IMG/VR virus record: IMGVR_UViG_3300032288_002421
Coordinates: 1-37,955 of that record
DNA: 37,955 bases
Source: a virus
Strand: one strand, 5' to 3'
Positions 16,019 to 22,244 of this stretch are shown here, one piece after another. Position 1 is the stretch's first letter. Every line of letters begins with the position of its first letter. The translations under genes were made by a program, and so were the position numbers. The notes under the pieces are model-generated. The model was not told where the DNA came from, ran no database searches, and worked only from the letters and a program-made list of their open reading frames with translations.

Positions 16019-16254
16019 GCCACCTCCACTCGGCAGGCCATGAACGCGACATGGATCATCTCGGGGTTGCGCCGCGTGTCCCCCGGCTTGGGCACCCACT
16101 GGTCCACGCGCTGGCGCTCGGTGATGCGGTAGCGCGTCCCGTCGATCCAGGTGAAATCCCGCCACGTCGGATTGTTTCCAGAAACCGTGCTTGATTGTTT
16201 CCCCTTCGTAGATTCTTGCATTGTGGGAATAATTGCGGGCTGGGTTGGGGTCAT
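16015..16254 (-). CDS. Small protein, unknown function
   Basis: 79 residues. The start is Ser/Thr/Lys-rich and probably disordered; the rest is beta-like with several Trp and Arg (FTWIDGTRYRITERQR, DQWVPKPGD). It overlaps both neighbours by 4 nt. No family recognised. Confidence 0.6.
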   Translation of the reverse strand: MTPTQPAIIPTMQESTKGKQSSTVSGNNPTWRDFTWIDGTRYRITERQRVDQWVPKPGDTRRNPEMIHVAFMACRVEVA

Positions 16255-16778
16255 GCCGCCATCGCCTCGTCATCCTCGCCAGGGAAGCGGCTGAGGCTTG
16301 CCAGATCGCCCAGCGCGGCGCGAGCCATGGCGACCTGCATGTCGGTGATGGCGTGCCCGGTGCGCGGGTGCGGCAGGCCGGCTTCGTGCGCCTGGACGAT
16401 TTCGTGCGCCCACCACTTGCCGGGCTTGCGGAACCCGTCCTGCAGCAAGGCGCGGATTTCGCGCATGGCCCGCTTGCCGACCTCGGTGGGCCCGTGGAAG
16501 TCCGGGGTGCGGCTGAACGCCTTGCCCTCAGCGGCGGCGATGCGCTCCCGGTCGGCGGCGGCCAGGTCGGCGCACTCGCGGCAGATGTCGGCCACCGTGG
16601 GCAGCTTGTGCCGGGTGACCATCCAGTTCCTCAGAACGCCCCGGACGCGCTGGAACGGATGTTCCCGCAGCGCATCGAAAAAGTGGACTGAGGCCCGGGC
16701 GCTGATGGGGCGCTGGCCCATGACCTCGGCGACATCGGCCAGCAGGGTGTTGAACGCGTCGGCGTCAGTTGGTTGCAC
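16251..16778 (-). CDS. Probable replicative helicase loader
   Basis: 175 residues from a GTG at 16778 with a near-perfect AAGGAGG 6 nt upstream. This start is preferred over a longer frame that overlaps the O-like gene more. The N-terminal domain (FFDALREHPFQRVRGVLRNW, LPTVADICRECADL) matches the helical pattern seen in phage helicase loader/inhibitor and lambda-P-like partners. It directly follows the initiator gene, as O-P do in lambda. No polymerase or helicase gene exists in the window, so recruitment of host DnaB would be expected. Confidence 0.65.
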   Translation of the reverse strand: MQPTDADAFNTLLADVAEVMGQRPISARASVHFFDALREHPFQRVRGVLRNWMVTRHKLPTVADICRECADLAAADRERIAAAEGKAFSRTPDFHGPTEVGKRAMREIRALLQDGFRKPGKWWAHEIVQAHEAGLPHPRTGHAITDMQVAMARAALGDLASLSRFPGEDDEAMAA

Positions 16779-17607
16779 GGGCGGCCTCCTTGGCTTCGGC
16801 TGCGTCGCGCTCGGCAAGGAGCTGCGACAGGGTTTTCTCGTTGCCTTCGCGGTGCGCCCCGTTCATCACGGCCTCCCTGCGCACCCACGTCCGCCAGGCG
16901 GCCAGCCAGTCGGCCTTCAGGGCGTCCCGGCCTGCCTTGGCGTGCCAGTGGTCGCGGAACTGCTCGGCAATCGATCGCACCTTTTCCGGCGACCAGCCAG
17001 GGCGCTCCTGCATGGCCCATTCACCCCACGGTGCAGGCAGGACAAAATCGGGCGGGAGGCGCGTGCCGGCAGGCACGGCGCGGCGGGGAGTCGGAGGCGT
17101 GGCGCTCTGGCTCGCGCCCTCTCTCTCCACGGAGTTCCCCTTTCCGGATTCAGGATTCGGAGAATCAGGAATCAGAGAATCAGGATTCAGACAATCAGGG
17201 GGTTGCGACCCACTCTTTATGCCTACCCTTTTCCCGGAGTCCTCCGGGATTGGTGCTGTCTTGATGCGCGGTGAACTCCCGGAATCCGGCGCTGGGATGA
17301 CGCTGGCTTTCTCGGAATAGTGCGGCGCTTGATGCTCCAGAAACTTGGAAATCTGTATGTATGAAACCCCCTCCACGGCGTACCTTTGGATGAATCCATA
17401 GGCCTCCAATTCGCGGAGTAGCGGTTCCACGTCCTGACCATCAAACGGGAGCAGCTCCCCCTTGATGCGCTTCGGACGATCTTCCAAGCGGCCTTCTCTG
17501 TCGGCCAGCATCCAGAGTCCCGGGAAAATCAGCCGCGCCCACACGGAGCATTCGGCCAGGTCCTCGTTCTTATAGAACCCGGGCTTTATGTTTCGCGCTC
17601 GCGCCAT
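16765..17607 (-). CDS. Replication initiator, lambda-O-like
   Basis: 280 residues. N-terminal winged-helix domain (about 1-95) starting MARARNIKPGFYKNEDLAE, with LFPGLW-type and GFIQRYAVEGVSYIQI segments, is a standard phage initiator N-terminus. A Pro/Ser/Asp-rich linker (100-185) contains a five-residue repeat (NPDSL, IPDSP, NPESG) encoded by 15-bp DNA repeats. The C-terminal domain (186-280), with WGEWAMQERPGWS and LKADWLAAWRTWVRRE, likely contacts the loader or helicase. DNA iterons inside the linker mirror the lambda O gene and its origin. Confidence 0.82.
   Translation of the reverse strand: MARARNIKPGFYKNEDLAECSVWARLIFPGLWMLADREGRLEDRPKRIKGELLPFDGQDVEPLLRELEAYGFIQRYAVEGVSYIQISKFLEHQAPHYSEKASVIPAPDSGSSPRIKTAPIPEDSGKRVGIKSGSQPPDCLNPDSLIPDSPNPESGKGNSVEREGASQSATPPTPRRAVPAGTRLPPDFVLPAPWGEWAMQERPGWSPEKVRSIAEQFRDHWHAKAGRDALKADWLAAWRTWVRREAVMNGAHREGNEKTLSQLLAERDAAEAKEAARATN
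17146..17205. repeat. Four 15-bp iterons inside the initiator gene, candidate replication origin
   Basis: Units at 17146-17160, 17161-17175, 17176-17190 and 17191-17205. The two central units are AGAATCAGGAATCAG and AGAATCAGGATTCAG; the outer ones match these at about 12 and 9 of 15 positions. Spacing is exactly 15 bp, also 5 codons, so the frame is kept. Lambda ori has four iterons in the O gene linker; by analogy this is the likely origin where the initiator binds. Confidence 0.75.
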
Positions 17608-18023
17608 CAGGCAGCCCTCTCCAGTTTCTCAAGTTCGGCGCGAAGTTCCGCCACCCTGGCCTGCTTGGCATCCTTGAACAGTTGGAACCCGCAGGCGTGC
17701 GCCATGTACTGCAAGGGCGCGTAGTTGCCGGCCAGTTCCATCAGCGCCTGCAACTTGTTCGGTGGGAAGTGGGCCTGTCCCTGCAGCATCCGCGACCAAT
17801 GGCCCTTGTCGATGCCCAGCCGGCCGCAGATCGCGTCGTGCGGAAGGCGCGACAGGTAGATGCAGAGGTGGATCGCGTCCAGCATGCTGTCGCAGCGGTC
17901 CACAATGTCGCCGTCAGCCAGTCCGGGCGCCGCGGCCTCGGACAGCATGGGCAGGCGCAGTTGCGCATGCTTGACGCCGGTTGACTGGCGTTGACGGTCC
18001 ACGGCAGTACAGGATTGGCTCAT
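17607..18023 (-). CDS. Helix-turn-helix regulator in the cII position
   Basis: 138 residues. The middle has an HTH: LPHDAICGRLGIDKGHWSRMLQG (about residues 60-82), followed by a helical, Leu-rich part and a C-terminal coiled coil (ARVAELRAELEKLERA). It lies between the Cro-like gene and the initiator, which is where lambdoid phages encode CII-type regulators. Its stop overlaps the initiator start (TGATG). Whether it activates a repressor promoter is unknown; the HTH itself is well supported. Confidence 0.72.
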   Translation of the reverse strand: MSQSCTAVDRQRQSTGVKHAQLRLPMLSEAAAPGLADGDIVDRCDSMLDAIHLCIYLSRLPHDAICGRLGIDKGHWSRMLQGQAHFPPNKLQALMELAGNYAPLQYMAHACGFQLFKDAKQARVAELRAELEKLERAA

Positions 18024-18054
18024 GGTTACCCCTCGTTTCGTTCCATGTGGAACA

Positions 18055-18294
18055 TCAGGCGGCCTGCTCGCTGTTGCTGGAGGCGTTCGGCGTTTGGCTG
18101 CCCCACAGGTCGGGGCGCAACTCGGCGCGGCCTATTTCGCCGTCGGTCGCCCGCTCGATCTGGATGGCGCTCGTAGGCGATACGGGGCGCTTTCCCTGCA
18201 GCCACTGCCACACCATTCCCTGGGTGACACCGACTCGTTTTCCGAACTCGGCCTGGCTGAGGGAGTGCTTTTCAAGGTAGGTCGGGATGTCCAT
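18055..18294 (-). CDS. Cro/YdaS-like repressor
   Basis: 79 residues. HTH in SLSQAEFGKRVGVTQGMVWQWLQG (12-35), then the signature IERATDGEIGRAELRPDLWG of the YdaS/Cro-like family found in divergent phage switches. It is the first gene leftward from the operator region. The predicted transcription start lies about at its ATG and there is no Shine-Dalgarno, so the message may be leaderless. It likely represses the opposing repressor gene. Confidence 0.85.
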   Translation of the reverse strand: MDIPTYLEKHSLSQAEFGKRVGVTQGMVWQWLQGKRPVSPTSAIQIERATDGEIGRAELRPDLWGSQTPNASSNSEQAA

Positions 18295-18301
18295 GGCCCG
18301 A

Positions 18302-18331
18302 ATACTAGCGCCACTAGTGTCGGTTTGTCAA
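18302..18331 (-). promoter_or_regulatory. Leftward early promoter (PR-like)
   Basis: Minus-strand -35 TTGACA (18331-18326) and -10 TAGTAT (18307-18302) with an 18-bp spacer. The predicted start is near 18295, adjacent to the Cro-like ATG. The -35 overlaps operator 1 and the spacer/-10 overlap operator 2, so repressor binding would block polymerase. Its layout matches the rightward promoter at 21217-21245. Confidence 0.75.
18304..18318. promoter_or_regulatory. Operator site O2 at the leftward promoter
   Basis: ACTAG-CGCCA-CTAGT is a perfect 5-bp inverted repeat around a 5-bp centre. Read on the minus strand it is ACTAGTGGCGCTAGT, the best symmetric member of four such sites in the window. It covers the spacer and -10 of the promoter. 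Confidence 0.78.
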
Positions 18332-18344
18332 TAGCGCGCCTAGT
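18330..18344. promoter_or_regulatory. Operator site O1 at the leftward promoter
   Basis: On the minus strand ACTAGGCGCGCTATT, 26 bp from O2 and touching the -35 box. It matches the site at 21204-21218 at 14 of 15 positions. Confidence 0.78.
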
Positions 18345-18377
18345 TGATAGCTGCGCGGCAGTCATTACCCTTCCGAA

Positions 18378-18881
18378 ATGACGACAAACCGCCGCGGATC
18401 CATGCAGGACTGGCAGATGCAGGACGCTGCCCGCCTGAAACGGCTATGGAACGAGAAAAAGCCGGGGACTCAGGCCGCGTTCGGGGAGGACTACGAGATC
18501 GGCAATCAGGCGGCGGTGTGGCAATACCTGAATGGGCGCATCCCGCTGAACGTGGACGCGGCGCAGAAATTCGCCCGCGGGCTAAAGGTGGACATCGCCG
18601 ACTTCAGCCCCACGCTCGCCAAGAAACGCGACGAGCTGGCGGCAGGCAGCGCACCGGCCGGCACGTTCACGCTCACCGCCCGCGAGGAACTGGTGATTGA
18701 ACTGTTGCGAGGCCTGACTGCCGAACAGATCGAGGAAGAATTTTTACCGGCGCTGCGTGCCACGTTCGACGCGAACCGGGCCACGCAGAAGATGTTGGCG
18801 AACAAGCTCAAGACCACGGGCAATCGCAGGGTGGAGCAAACGCTAGGAGCGCCGCGCCGTGCCGTCAAATCGCATCTATAG
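18378..18881 (+). CDS. HTH repressor candidate (CI-like), no peptidase domain
   Basis: 167 residues from the ATG at 18378. An in-frame ATG at 18417 with AGGA 7 nt upstream is the better initiated start and would give 154 residues. The HTH is RLKRLWNEKKPGTQAAFGED, then QAAVWQYLNGRIPLNVDAAQKFARGL, as in CI-like repressors. The C-terminal half is charged and helical and lacks the Ser-Lys S24/LexA peptidase motifs, so RecA-triggered self-cleavage is not expected. Divergent from the Cro-like gene across two operators. Confidence 0.78.
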   Translation: MTTNRRGSMQDWQMQDAARLKRLWNEKKPGTQAAFGEDYEIGNQAAVWQYLNGRIPLNVDAAQKFARGLKVDIADFSPTLAKKRDELAAGSAPAGTFTLTAREELVIELLRGLTAEQIEEEFLPALRATFDANRATQKMLANKLKTTGNRRVEQTLGAPRRAVKSHL

Positions 18882-19452
18882 AAAATTGCTCATCGCGTTG
18901 GCAATTAGCGCAGGCACAACCGTCAACGCGCAGAACGTCATTCCCACGCGCATGGACGGGCAGCCGTTGATGTACATGGAAGCCGGAAAGATAAAGGGTT
19001 GTGGATTGCGCATTGTCGGTGGAGACCACCGCTCTACTTCCGACGTGTTTGATATGTTTGATGTGTCCATCAACCTCTACCGTGAAGCCGGCGCCATGGT
19101 TAAGTTGATGGCCTATTCCACAACAGTGGCGGAAATGAAATCGAACTCGGCCGCAGGCAAAGTGCCGGCGACCGCGAAAGTCGTGGGGGGATGGATAAAG
19201 GCCGAAGGCGCTGCTGCGACTGACCCGGGAAAAAGTTCCGCAGTGCCAGGCAGTGATCCCAATTCCATTCTGTACAGAACAAGCGTTGACTCTGCGATCG
19301 CAATATTCAAAGCAAACCTTGAAAGCACGCCAGTAACGATTGGCTTACGCAAGCAGGGCGCCGCCAATGAACGCGTGTATTACGGCAAAATTGCGATGAG
19401 TGCTGAAGAAACGGAACAACATCGCTCATGCATTTCCGAAATGCTGCGCTAG
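18859..19452 (+). CDS. Exported protein of unknown function (lysogenic cargo)
   Basis: 197 residues from a GTG with AGGAG 9 nt upstream, overlapping the end of the repressor gene by 23 nt. The N-terminus is a signal peptide: basic (NRIYRK), hydrophobic LLIALAISAG, cleavage near VNA-Q (about 24). The mature part has beta-like stretches (GCGLRIVGGD, FDVSINLYREAGAMVKLMA) and two Cys. Base composition is less GC-rich than nearby genes. Being downstream of a repressor, it could be made in the lysogen. Function not recognised. Confidence 0.72.
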   Translation: MPSNRIYRKLLIALAISAGTTVNAQNVIPTRMDGQPLMYMEAGKIKGCGLRIVGGDHRSTSDVFDMFDVSINLYREAGAMVKLMAYSTTVAEMKSNSAAGKVPATAKVVGGWIKAEGAAATDPGKSSAVPGSDPNSILYRTSVDSAIAIFKANLESTPVTIGLRKQGAANERVYYGKIAMSAEETEQHRSCISEMLR

Positions 19453-19913
19453 GAATCGTCCTTGCACTGCTCTGCACGCCGGCGATCGCGGCGGACTTTA
19501 CTGGCCAGGTTGTCAGCGTCCATGACGGCGACACCCTGACCGCGCTGGTAGGCCGCACCGAGTTCAAGATCCGCCTCGCCGAGATCGACGCGCCCGAGCT
19601 GCGCCAGCCGTTCGGCCAACGCTCGCGGGATTCGCTGGCACAGATGTGCTTCCACAAGCAGGCGCGGCTGGAGCCGGTGGACCGCGATCGCTACGGGCGC
19701 ACCGTAGCCCGGGTCGAGTGCGACGGCGTGGACGCCAACCGCGAGCAGGTTCGCCGCGGCATGGCATGGGTGTACCTCCGGTATTCCTCCCCCGCCTCTG
19801 CCCTGCATGCCGTCCAGTCCGAGGCGCAATCCGCCCGCGCTGGCCTGTGGTCAGAGCCGGGCGCTGTTCCGCCTTGGGACTGGCGGAAAGAGTCGCGCGA
19901 CAACGGGCGCTAG
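19428..19913 (+). CDS. Secreted thermonuclease (SNase-like)
   Basis: 161 residues. Signal peptide 1-22 (LGIVLALLCTPAIAA). The SNase/TNase domain has VSVHDGDTL (31-38), IRLAEIDAPE with R49, D54, E57, and DRYGRTVARV with R91, matching the staphylococcal nuclease catalytic Asp/Arg/Asp/Glu/Arg set. Shorter than the staphylococcal enzyme and of the compact bacterial type. Probably acts in the periplasm or outside, degrading DNA or RNA. It overlaps the exported protein gene by 25 nt, so the two are one cargo unit. Confidence 0.88.
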   Translation: MHFRNAALGIVLALLCTPAIAADFTGQVVSVHDGDTLTALVGRTEFKIRLAEIDAPELRQPFGQRSRDSLAQMCFHKQARLEPVDRDRYGRTVARVECDGVDANREQVRRGMAWVYLRYSSPASALHAVQSEAQSARAGLWSEPGAVPPWDWRKESRDNGR

Positions 19914-20344
19914 GGTTTTTTGGTCCCGGATCGGGAATTGATCAGCGAGACAATCACGCCAGCAAACGGGACGCCAACCAAAGATGCGGACACCCACGGC
20001 GATCCGCCAATGATTGCAACGTACACGGCGCCGGCAATCGCAAAAGCGGACAATCCAGTGCCAAAATACTGACCACGCCTCGCCTCGCGGCGGTTCGCGT
20101 CAAGTACGGCAGCCTCATGCGCAAGGCGGTGCTTTTGCTCATTCTCAGCCATTGCGACGATGCGTTGCGCACCGTCTGGAATGATTTCGTTAAATCGCGC
20201 CAGGTCATCGGGCGATGGCAGTGGGCCTTGCCACTGTTTGACCTGATGCACCTGAGTCGTCACCACGTTTGGACCGGGCGCGGTAGGACGTTGCGCCACG
20301 ATTGACGGATGATTACTTCGGCGCTTACGGGAAGGCTTTGACAC
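19910..20344 (-). CDS. DUF2335-like membrane protein
   Basis: 144 residues. The block ARFNEIIPDGAQRIVAMAENEQKHR (about 49-73) is the hallmark of DUF2335 proteins. Two hydrophobic segments follow (FGTGLSAFAIAGAVYVAIIGG and ASLVGVPFAGVIVSLI), which would span the inner membrane. Function of the family is unknown. Convergent with the nuclease (4-nt overlap of ends). Encoded behind a repressor gene, a lysogen-expressed role such as superinfection exclusion is possible but unproven. Confidence 0.8.
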   Translation of the reverse strand: MSKPSRKRRSNHPSIVAQRPTAPGPNVVTTQVHQVKQWQGPLPSPDDLARFNEIIPDGAQRIVAMAENEQKHRLAHEAAVLDANRREARRGQYFGTGLSAFAIAGAVYVAIIGGSPWVSASLVGVPFAGVIVSLINSRSGTKKP

Positions 20345-20522
20345 GCTCCCGGGAAATCACACGCTGAAAATCCTGGCCGATCCGCTCCCAATCACCGCGC
20401 ATTGCCTCGCTGTCCGATCGATTCGGCATGGCGTGCGTGTGCGGAGGATAGATACAAGCGGACGCGCCAAGCCCTGCAAGGACCGCCTGCATAAAGCGCA
20501 TCCGTGGCTTGACTCGTTTCAT
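20325..20522 (-). CDS. Small putative exported protein
   Basis: 65 residues starting MKRVKPRMRFMQAVLAGLGA. The basic N-terminus followed by a hydrophobic stretch up to GASACIY looks like a signal peptide, possibly a weak lipobox at the Cys (the -3 position is not Leu). The rest is charged and helical. It overlaps the DUF2335 gene by 20 nt. No family recognised. Confidence 0.5.
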   Translation of the reverse strand: MKRVKPRMRFMQAVLAGLGASACIYPPHTHAMPNRSDSEAMRGDWERIGQDFQRVISRERVKAFP

Positions 20523-20624
20523 TTGGCCCCCGTCATGGCTGGGAATTGAGCGAGCGCAGTGTACACCCCCTCCCGCCGCCCCGCCACCCTGGGACTGGCG
20601 GCACACCCAGCGAGGCAGCGCCCC

Positions 20625-20984
20625 CTAGCCTTTGGCCTTGGCGTGCCTGTGGCCGGCCTTGTCGGCCTCTAGCGCGTCCAAAGCGGTCTCGAGCAGTACC
20701 TGCTTGCCAGTGGGCCCCAGCGCCCGGTAGGCCGCCAGCAGCCGCCGCTCGTCATCGCTAGGCCACTCCGGGCGCTCGCCGCTTTCCCGCATCCCCAACA
20801 GCCAGCGGGCGGCCACCTCCAACTCCGTCGCCATCGCCCACACCGTTCGGGCCGAGGGCACGTCGTTTCCCCGCTCCCACCGGGCCACGCTGGACCGGGA
20901 CGCCCCGATCCGCTGGGCCAGCTCGTCCTGCGATAGTTTTGCCTTGCGCCGAGCCTGGCGCAACCGCTGCGCGAATACCTTCAT
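20625..20984 (-). CDS. Second HTH repressor candidate (XRE type)
   Basis: 119 residues. A classic XRE HTH: FAQRLRQARRKAKLSQDELAQRIGASRSSVARWERG (4-39). The C-terminal part (SDDERRLLAAYRALGPTGKQVLLETALDALEADK) is a short helical tail frequent in small phage repressors. No peptidase domain. It is divergent from the rightward operon and its operators. The start is preceded by CAACAACAACAGCAGC with no Shine-Dalgarno, so initiation efficiency or mode is unclear. Either this or the protein at 18378 may be the lysogeny repressor. Confidence 0.8.
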   Translation of the reverse strand: MKVFAQRLRQARRKAKLSQDELAQRIGASRSSVARWERGNDVPSARTVWAMATELEVAARWLLGMRESGERPEWPSDDERRLLAAYRALGPTGKQVLLETALDALEADKAGHRHAKAKG

Positions 20985-21203
20985 TGCCGTGCTGCTGTTG
21001 TTGTTGTTCGGTTCTGCTACACAGGACTTTACAAATTGTCCGGTTTTAGCGCAATCCCGCCCCCGCGCTGCCCATAACCGAACATTTCGCCGCCGACAAA
21101 AAGACGCCGCCCACGCAGCTCGGGGCCATGGCGCCCGCCAAATATCCACTAAATGGCTGATTAATAGCGGTTTTATGCCCGCTGAAAAAATAGTTGCAGA
21201 AAT

Positions 21204-21218
21204 ACTAGTCGCGCTATT
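21204..21218. promoter_or_regulatory. Operator site O1 at the rightward promoter
   Basis: ACTAGTCGCGCTATT, matching the minus-strand site at 18330-18344 at 14 of 15 positions. It touches the -35 box exactly as at the leftward promoter. Confidence 0.78.
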
Positions 21219-21245
21219 GACTTGGCGAACTAGCGGCGCTATTGT
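21217..21245 (+). promoter_or_regulatory. Rightward early promoter (PL-like)
   Basis: -35 TTGACT at 21217-21222 and -10 TATTGT at 21240-21245 with a 17-bp spacer. Predicted start near 21252, giving a leader of about 38 nt before the ATG at 21290. Operators overlap both boxes. It drives the recombination and integration operon. Confidence 0.77.
21229..21243. promoter_or_regulatory. Operator site O2 at the rightward promoter
   Basis: ACTAGCGGCGCTATT, 25 bp after the first operator, lying in the spacer and running into the -10. It matches the minus-strand reading of 18304-18318 at 13 of 15 positions. Confidence 0.76.
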
Positions 21246-21289
21246 TCTCCCTGTCGCCCCACCGCACGGGGCAAACAAGGGGAAACGAG

Positions 21290-21460
21290 ATGAACGCAAA
21301 GCAAGCCACCTGCCGTTGCCGCGCCTACAAGTTCCCGCACCGCCTGCTGTCCGGCAAGTGCGCGGACCGCGAGGAGCGCGGCGGCAACCGCACCAAGCGC
21401 GACAACCGGGCCGACGATCCGCGCCACGGGCAAGCCGCCGACATCAACCGATTTCGTTAG
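21290..21460 (+). CDS. Small basic protein, first gene of the rightward operon
   Basis: 56 residues with AAGGGGAAACGAG before the ATG. It begins MNAKQATCRCRAYKFPHR and has three Cys (two close together, the third in GKCADRE) plus one His, which might form a small metal site. The second half is Arg/Asp-rich. Similar short Cys-His proteins lead early operons in many phages. No known function. Confidence 0.62.
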   Translation: MNAKQATCRCRAYKFPHRLLSGKCADREERGGNRTKRDNRADDPRHGQAADINRFR

Positions 21461-21468
21461 GAGCGAAT

Positions 21469-21747
21469 ATGAAGATCAAAGCATGCGTGTACGCCGTTTA
21501 TCGCCCGTGGTCGAAGTCCTACGACTACATCGTCGGCATTGTCGGCATGGGTGAAGGCTGGATTCCGGTGTGGGAGCAGGACATCGAGTTCGACGCGCCC
21601 CCCGACGAAACGCTGCAGGCAGGCACCGTCGCCGCTTACCGCGCCGAGCAGCAGCGCATCCGCGCCGAAGCCGAGGCCAAGGTCGCCAACCTGGAGCAGA
21701 CCATCCGCGACATGCAGTGCATCGAGGACAAGCGGGTGGCCGCATGA
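21469..21747 (+). CDS. Small protein, unknown function
   Basis: 92 residues with AGGAGCG before the ATG. The N-terminal half has aromatic beta-like segments (VYAVYRPWSKSYDYIVGIVG); the C-terminal half is one long helix (YRAEQQRIRAEAEAKVANLEQ). Overlaps the next gene by ATGA. No family recognised. Confidence 0.65.
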   Translation: MKIKACVYAVYRPWSKSYDYIVGIVGMGEGWIPVWEQDIEFDAPPDETLQAGTVAAYRAEQQRIRAEAEAKVANLEQTIRDMQCIEDKRVAA

Positions 21748-21959
21748 TCCGCGCCCTGCAAGTCCGTTGGCTACGCTGGAAGCTGCAGATGCAAATCGAG
21801 CATATCCAGTGGGTGCGCGAGCAGCGTGCGTGGGGCGCCGTGGCCGAGCAGCAGGCCGAGGAAGCCTACCGCCGCACCTACGCCGACCTGACCGTGCTGG
21901 AGGCCCCGCAGCGCCTGATCCCGCAGGGCTCCACCAGCATGAAGCGGAGGGTGGCATGA
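21744..21959 (+). CDS. Small helical protein, unknown function
   Basis: 71 residues rich in Arg, Trp and Gln (IRALQVRWLRWKLQMQIEHI), probably two long helices. Coupled to both neighbours by ATGA overlaps. No recognised family. Confidence 0.6.
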   Translation: MIRALQVRWLRWKLQMQIEHIQWVREQRAWGAVAEQQAEEAYRRTYADLTVLEAPQRLIPQGSTSMKRRVA

Positions 21960-22039
21960 CCGCCCGCGACAAACCCGTCGCCCTGCCGCTGATCGCCTTG
22001 GCCCTGCTGCTTGTCCTGATCCTGCAGGGGGCGGCATGA
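21956..22039 (+). CDS. 27-residue single-pass membrane microprotein
   Basis: MTARDKPVA followed by a hydrophobic run LPLIALALLLVLILQ and GAA. It overlaps the genes on both sides by ATGA junctions, like every gene around it, which argues that it is translated. One membrane-spanning helix with a short basic N-terminus. Function unknown. Confidence 0.6.
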   Translation: MTARDKPVALPLIALALLLVLILQGAA

Positions 22040-22233
22040 GCGGCGCCGACTTCTGGCAAGCGCACGAACTCCAACTGGAGCGCGAGGACGCCATCGCCGA
22101 CGTGCTGCGCACGATCGCCGCCGCCGGCATGCGCGTCGAAGCGGACTACCTGGCCGCCGAGCTGGGGGTCCCGTACCGAGCAGTTGAACAGCGCACCTAT
22201 CCCTTGTGGGATGGGCAATGCGCACCCTTCTGA
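22036..22233 (+). CDS. Small protein, unknown function
   Basis: 65 residues: MSGADFWQAHELQLEREDA with a helix, then IAAAGMRVEADYLAAELGVP that could be a short HTH-like pair of helices. Overlaps the preceding microprotein by 4 nt and is 11 nt before the ATPase gene. Function not recognised. Confidence 0.6.
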   Translation: MSGADFWQAHELQLEREDAIADVLRTIAAAGMRVEADYLAAELGVPYRAVEQRTYPLWDGQCAPF

Positions 22234-22244
22234 GGAAACCCAAA

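Larger units (their letters stand above)
20985..21289. promoter_or_regulatory. Control region upstream of the rightward operon
   Basis: This 305-nt non-coding stretch holds the rightward promoter and two operators at 21204-21245. The part from about 21130 to 21250 is markedly AT-rich compared with its surroundings, as expected for a divergent promoter region. A minus-strand promoter for the repressor at 20984 must lie here, but I could not choose one convincingly. An inverted repeat AGCGG ... CCGCT lies at about 21164-21183. Confidence 0.65.

Noticed and set aside
17146-17205. CRISPR array
   Set aside because: Repeats are 15 bp, directly tandem without spacers, and lie in frame in a gene. 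They fit iterons, and no cas genes are present.
19895-19925. Intrinsic terminator after the nuclease (T-run at 19915-19920)
   Set aside because: The T run is good, but the possible stem is only four base pairs with a large loop, and it lies within the overlapping convergent stop codons. Not convincing.
20540-20624. Terminator or gene in the gap after the 20625 repressor
   Set aside because: A CCGCCA/TGGCGG stem can be drawn on the minus strand but no U tract follows and no coding frame with a start is evident.
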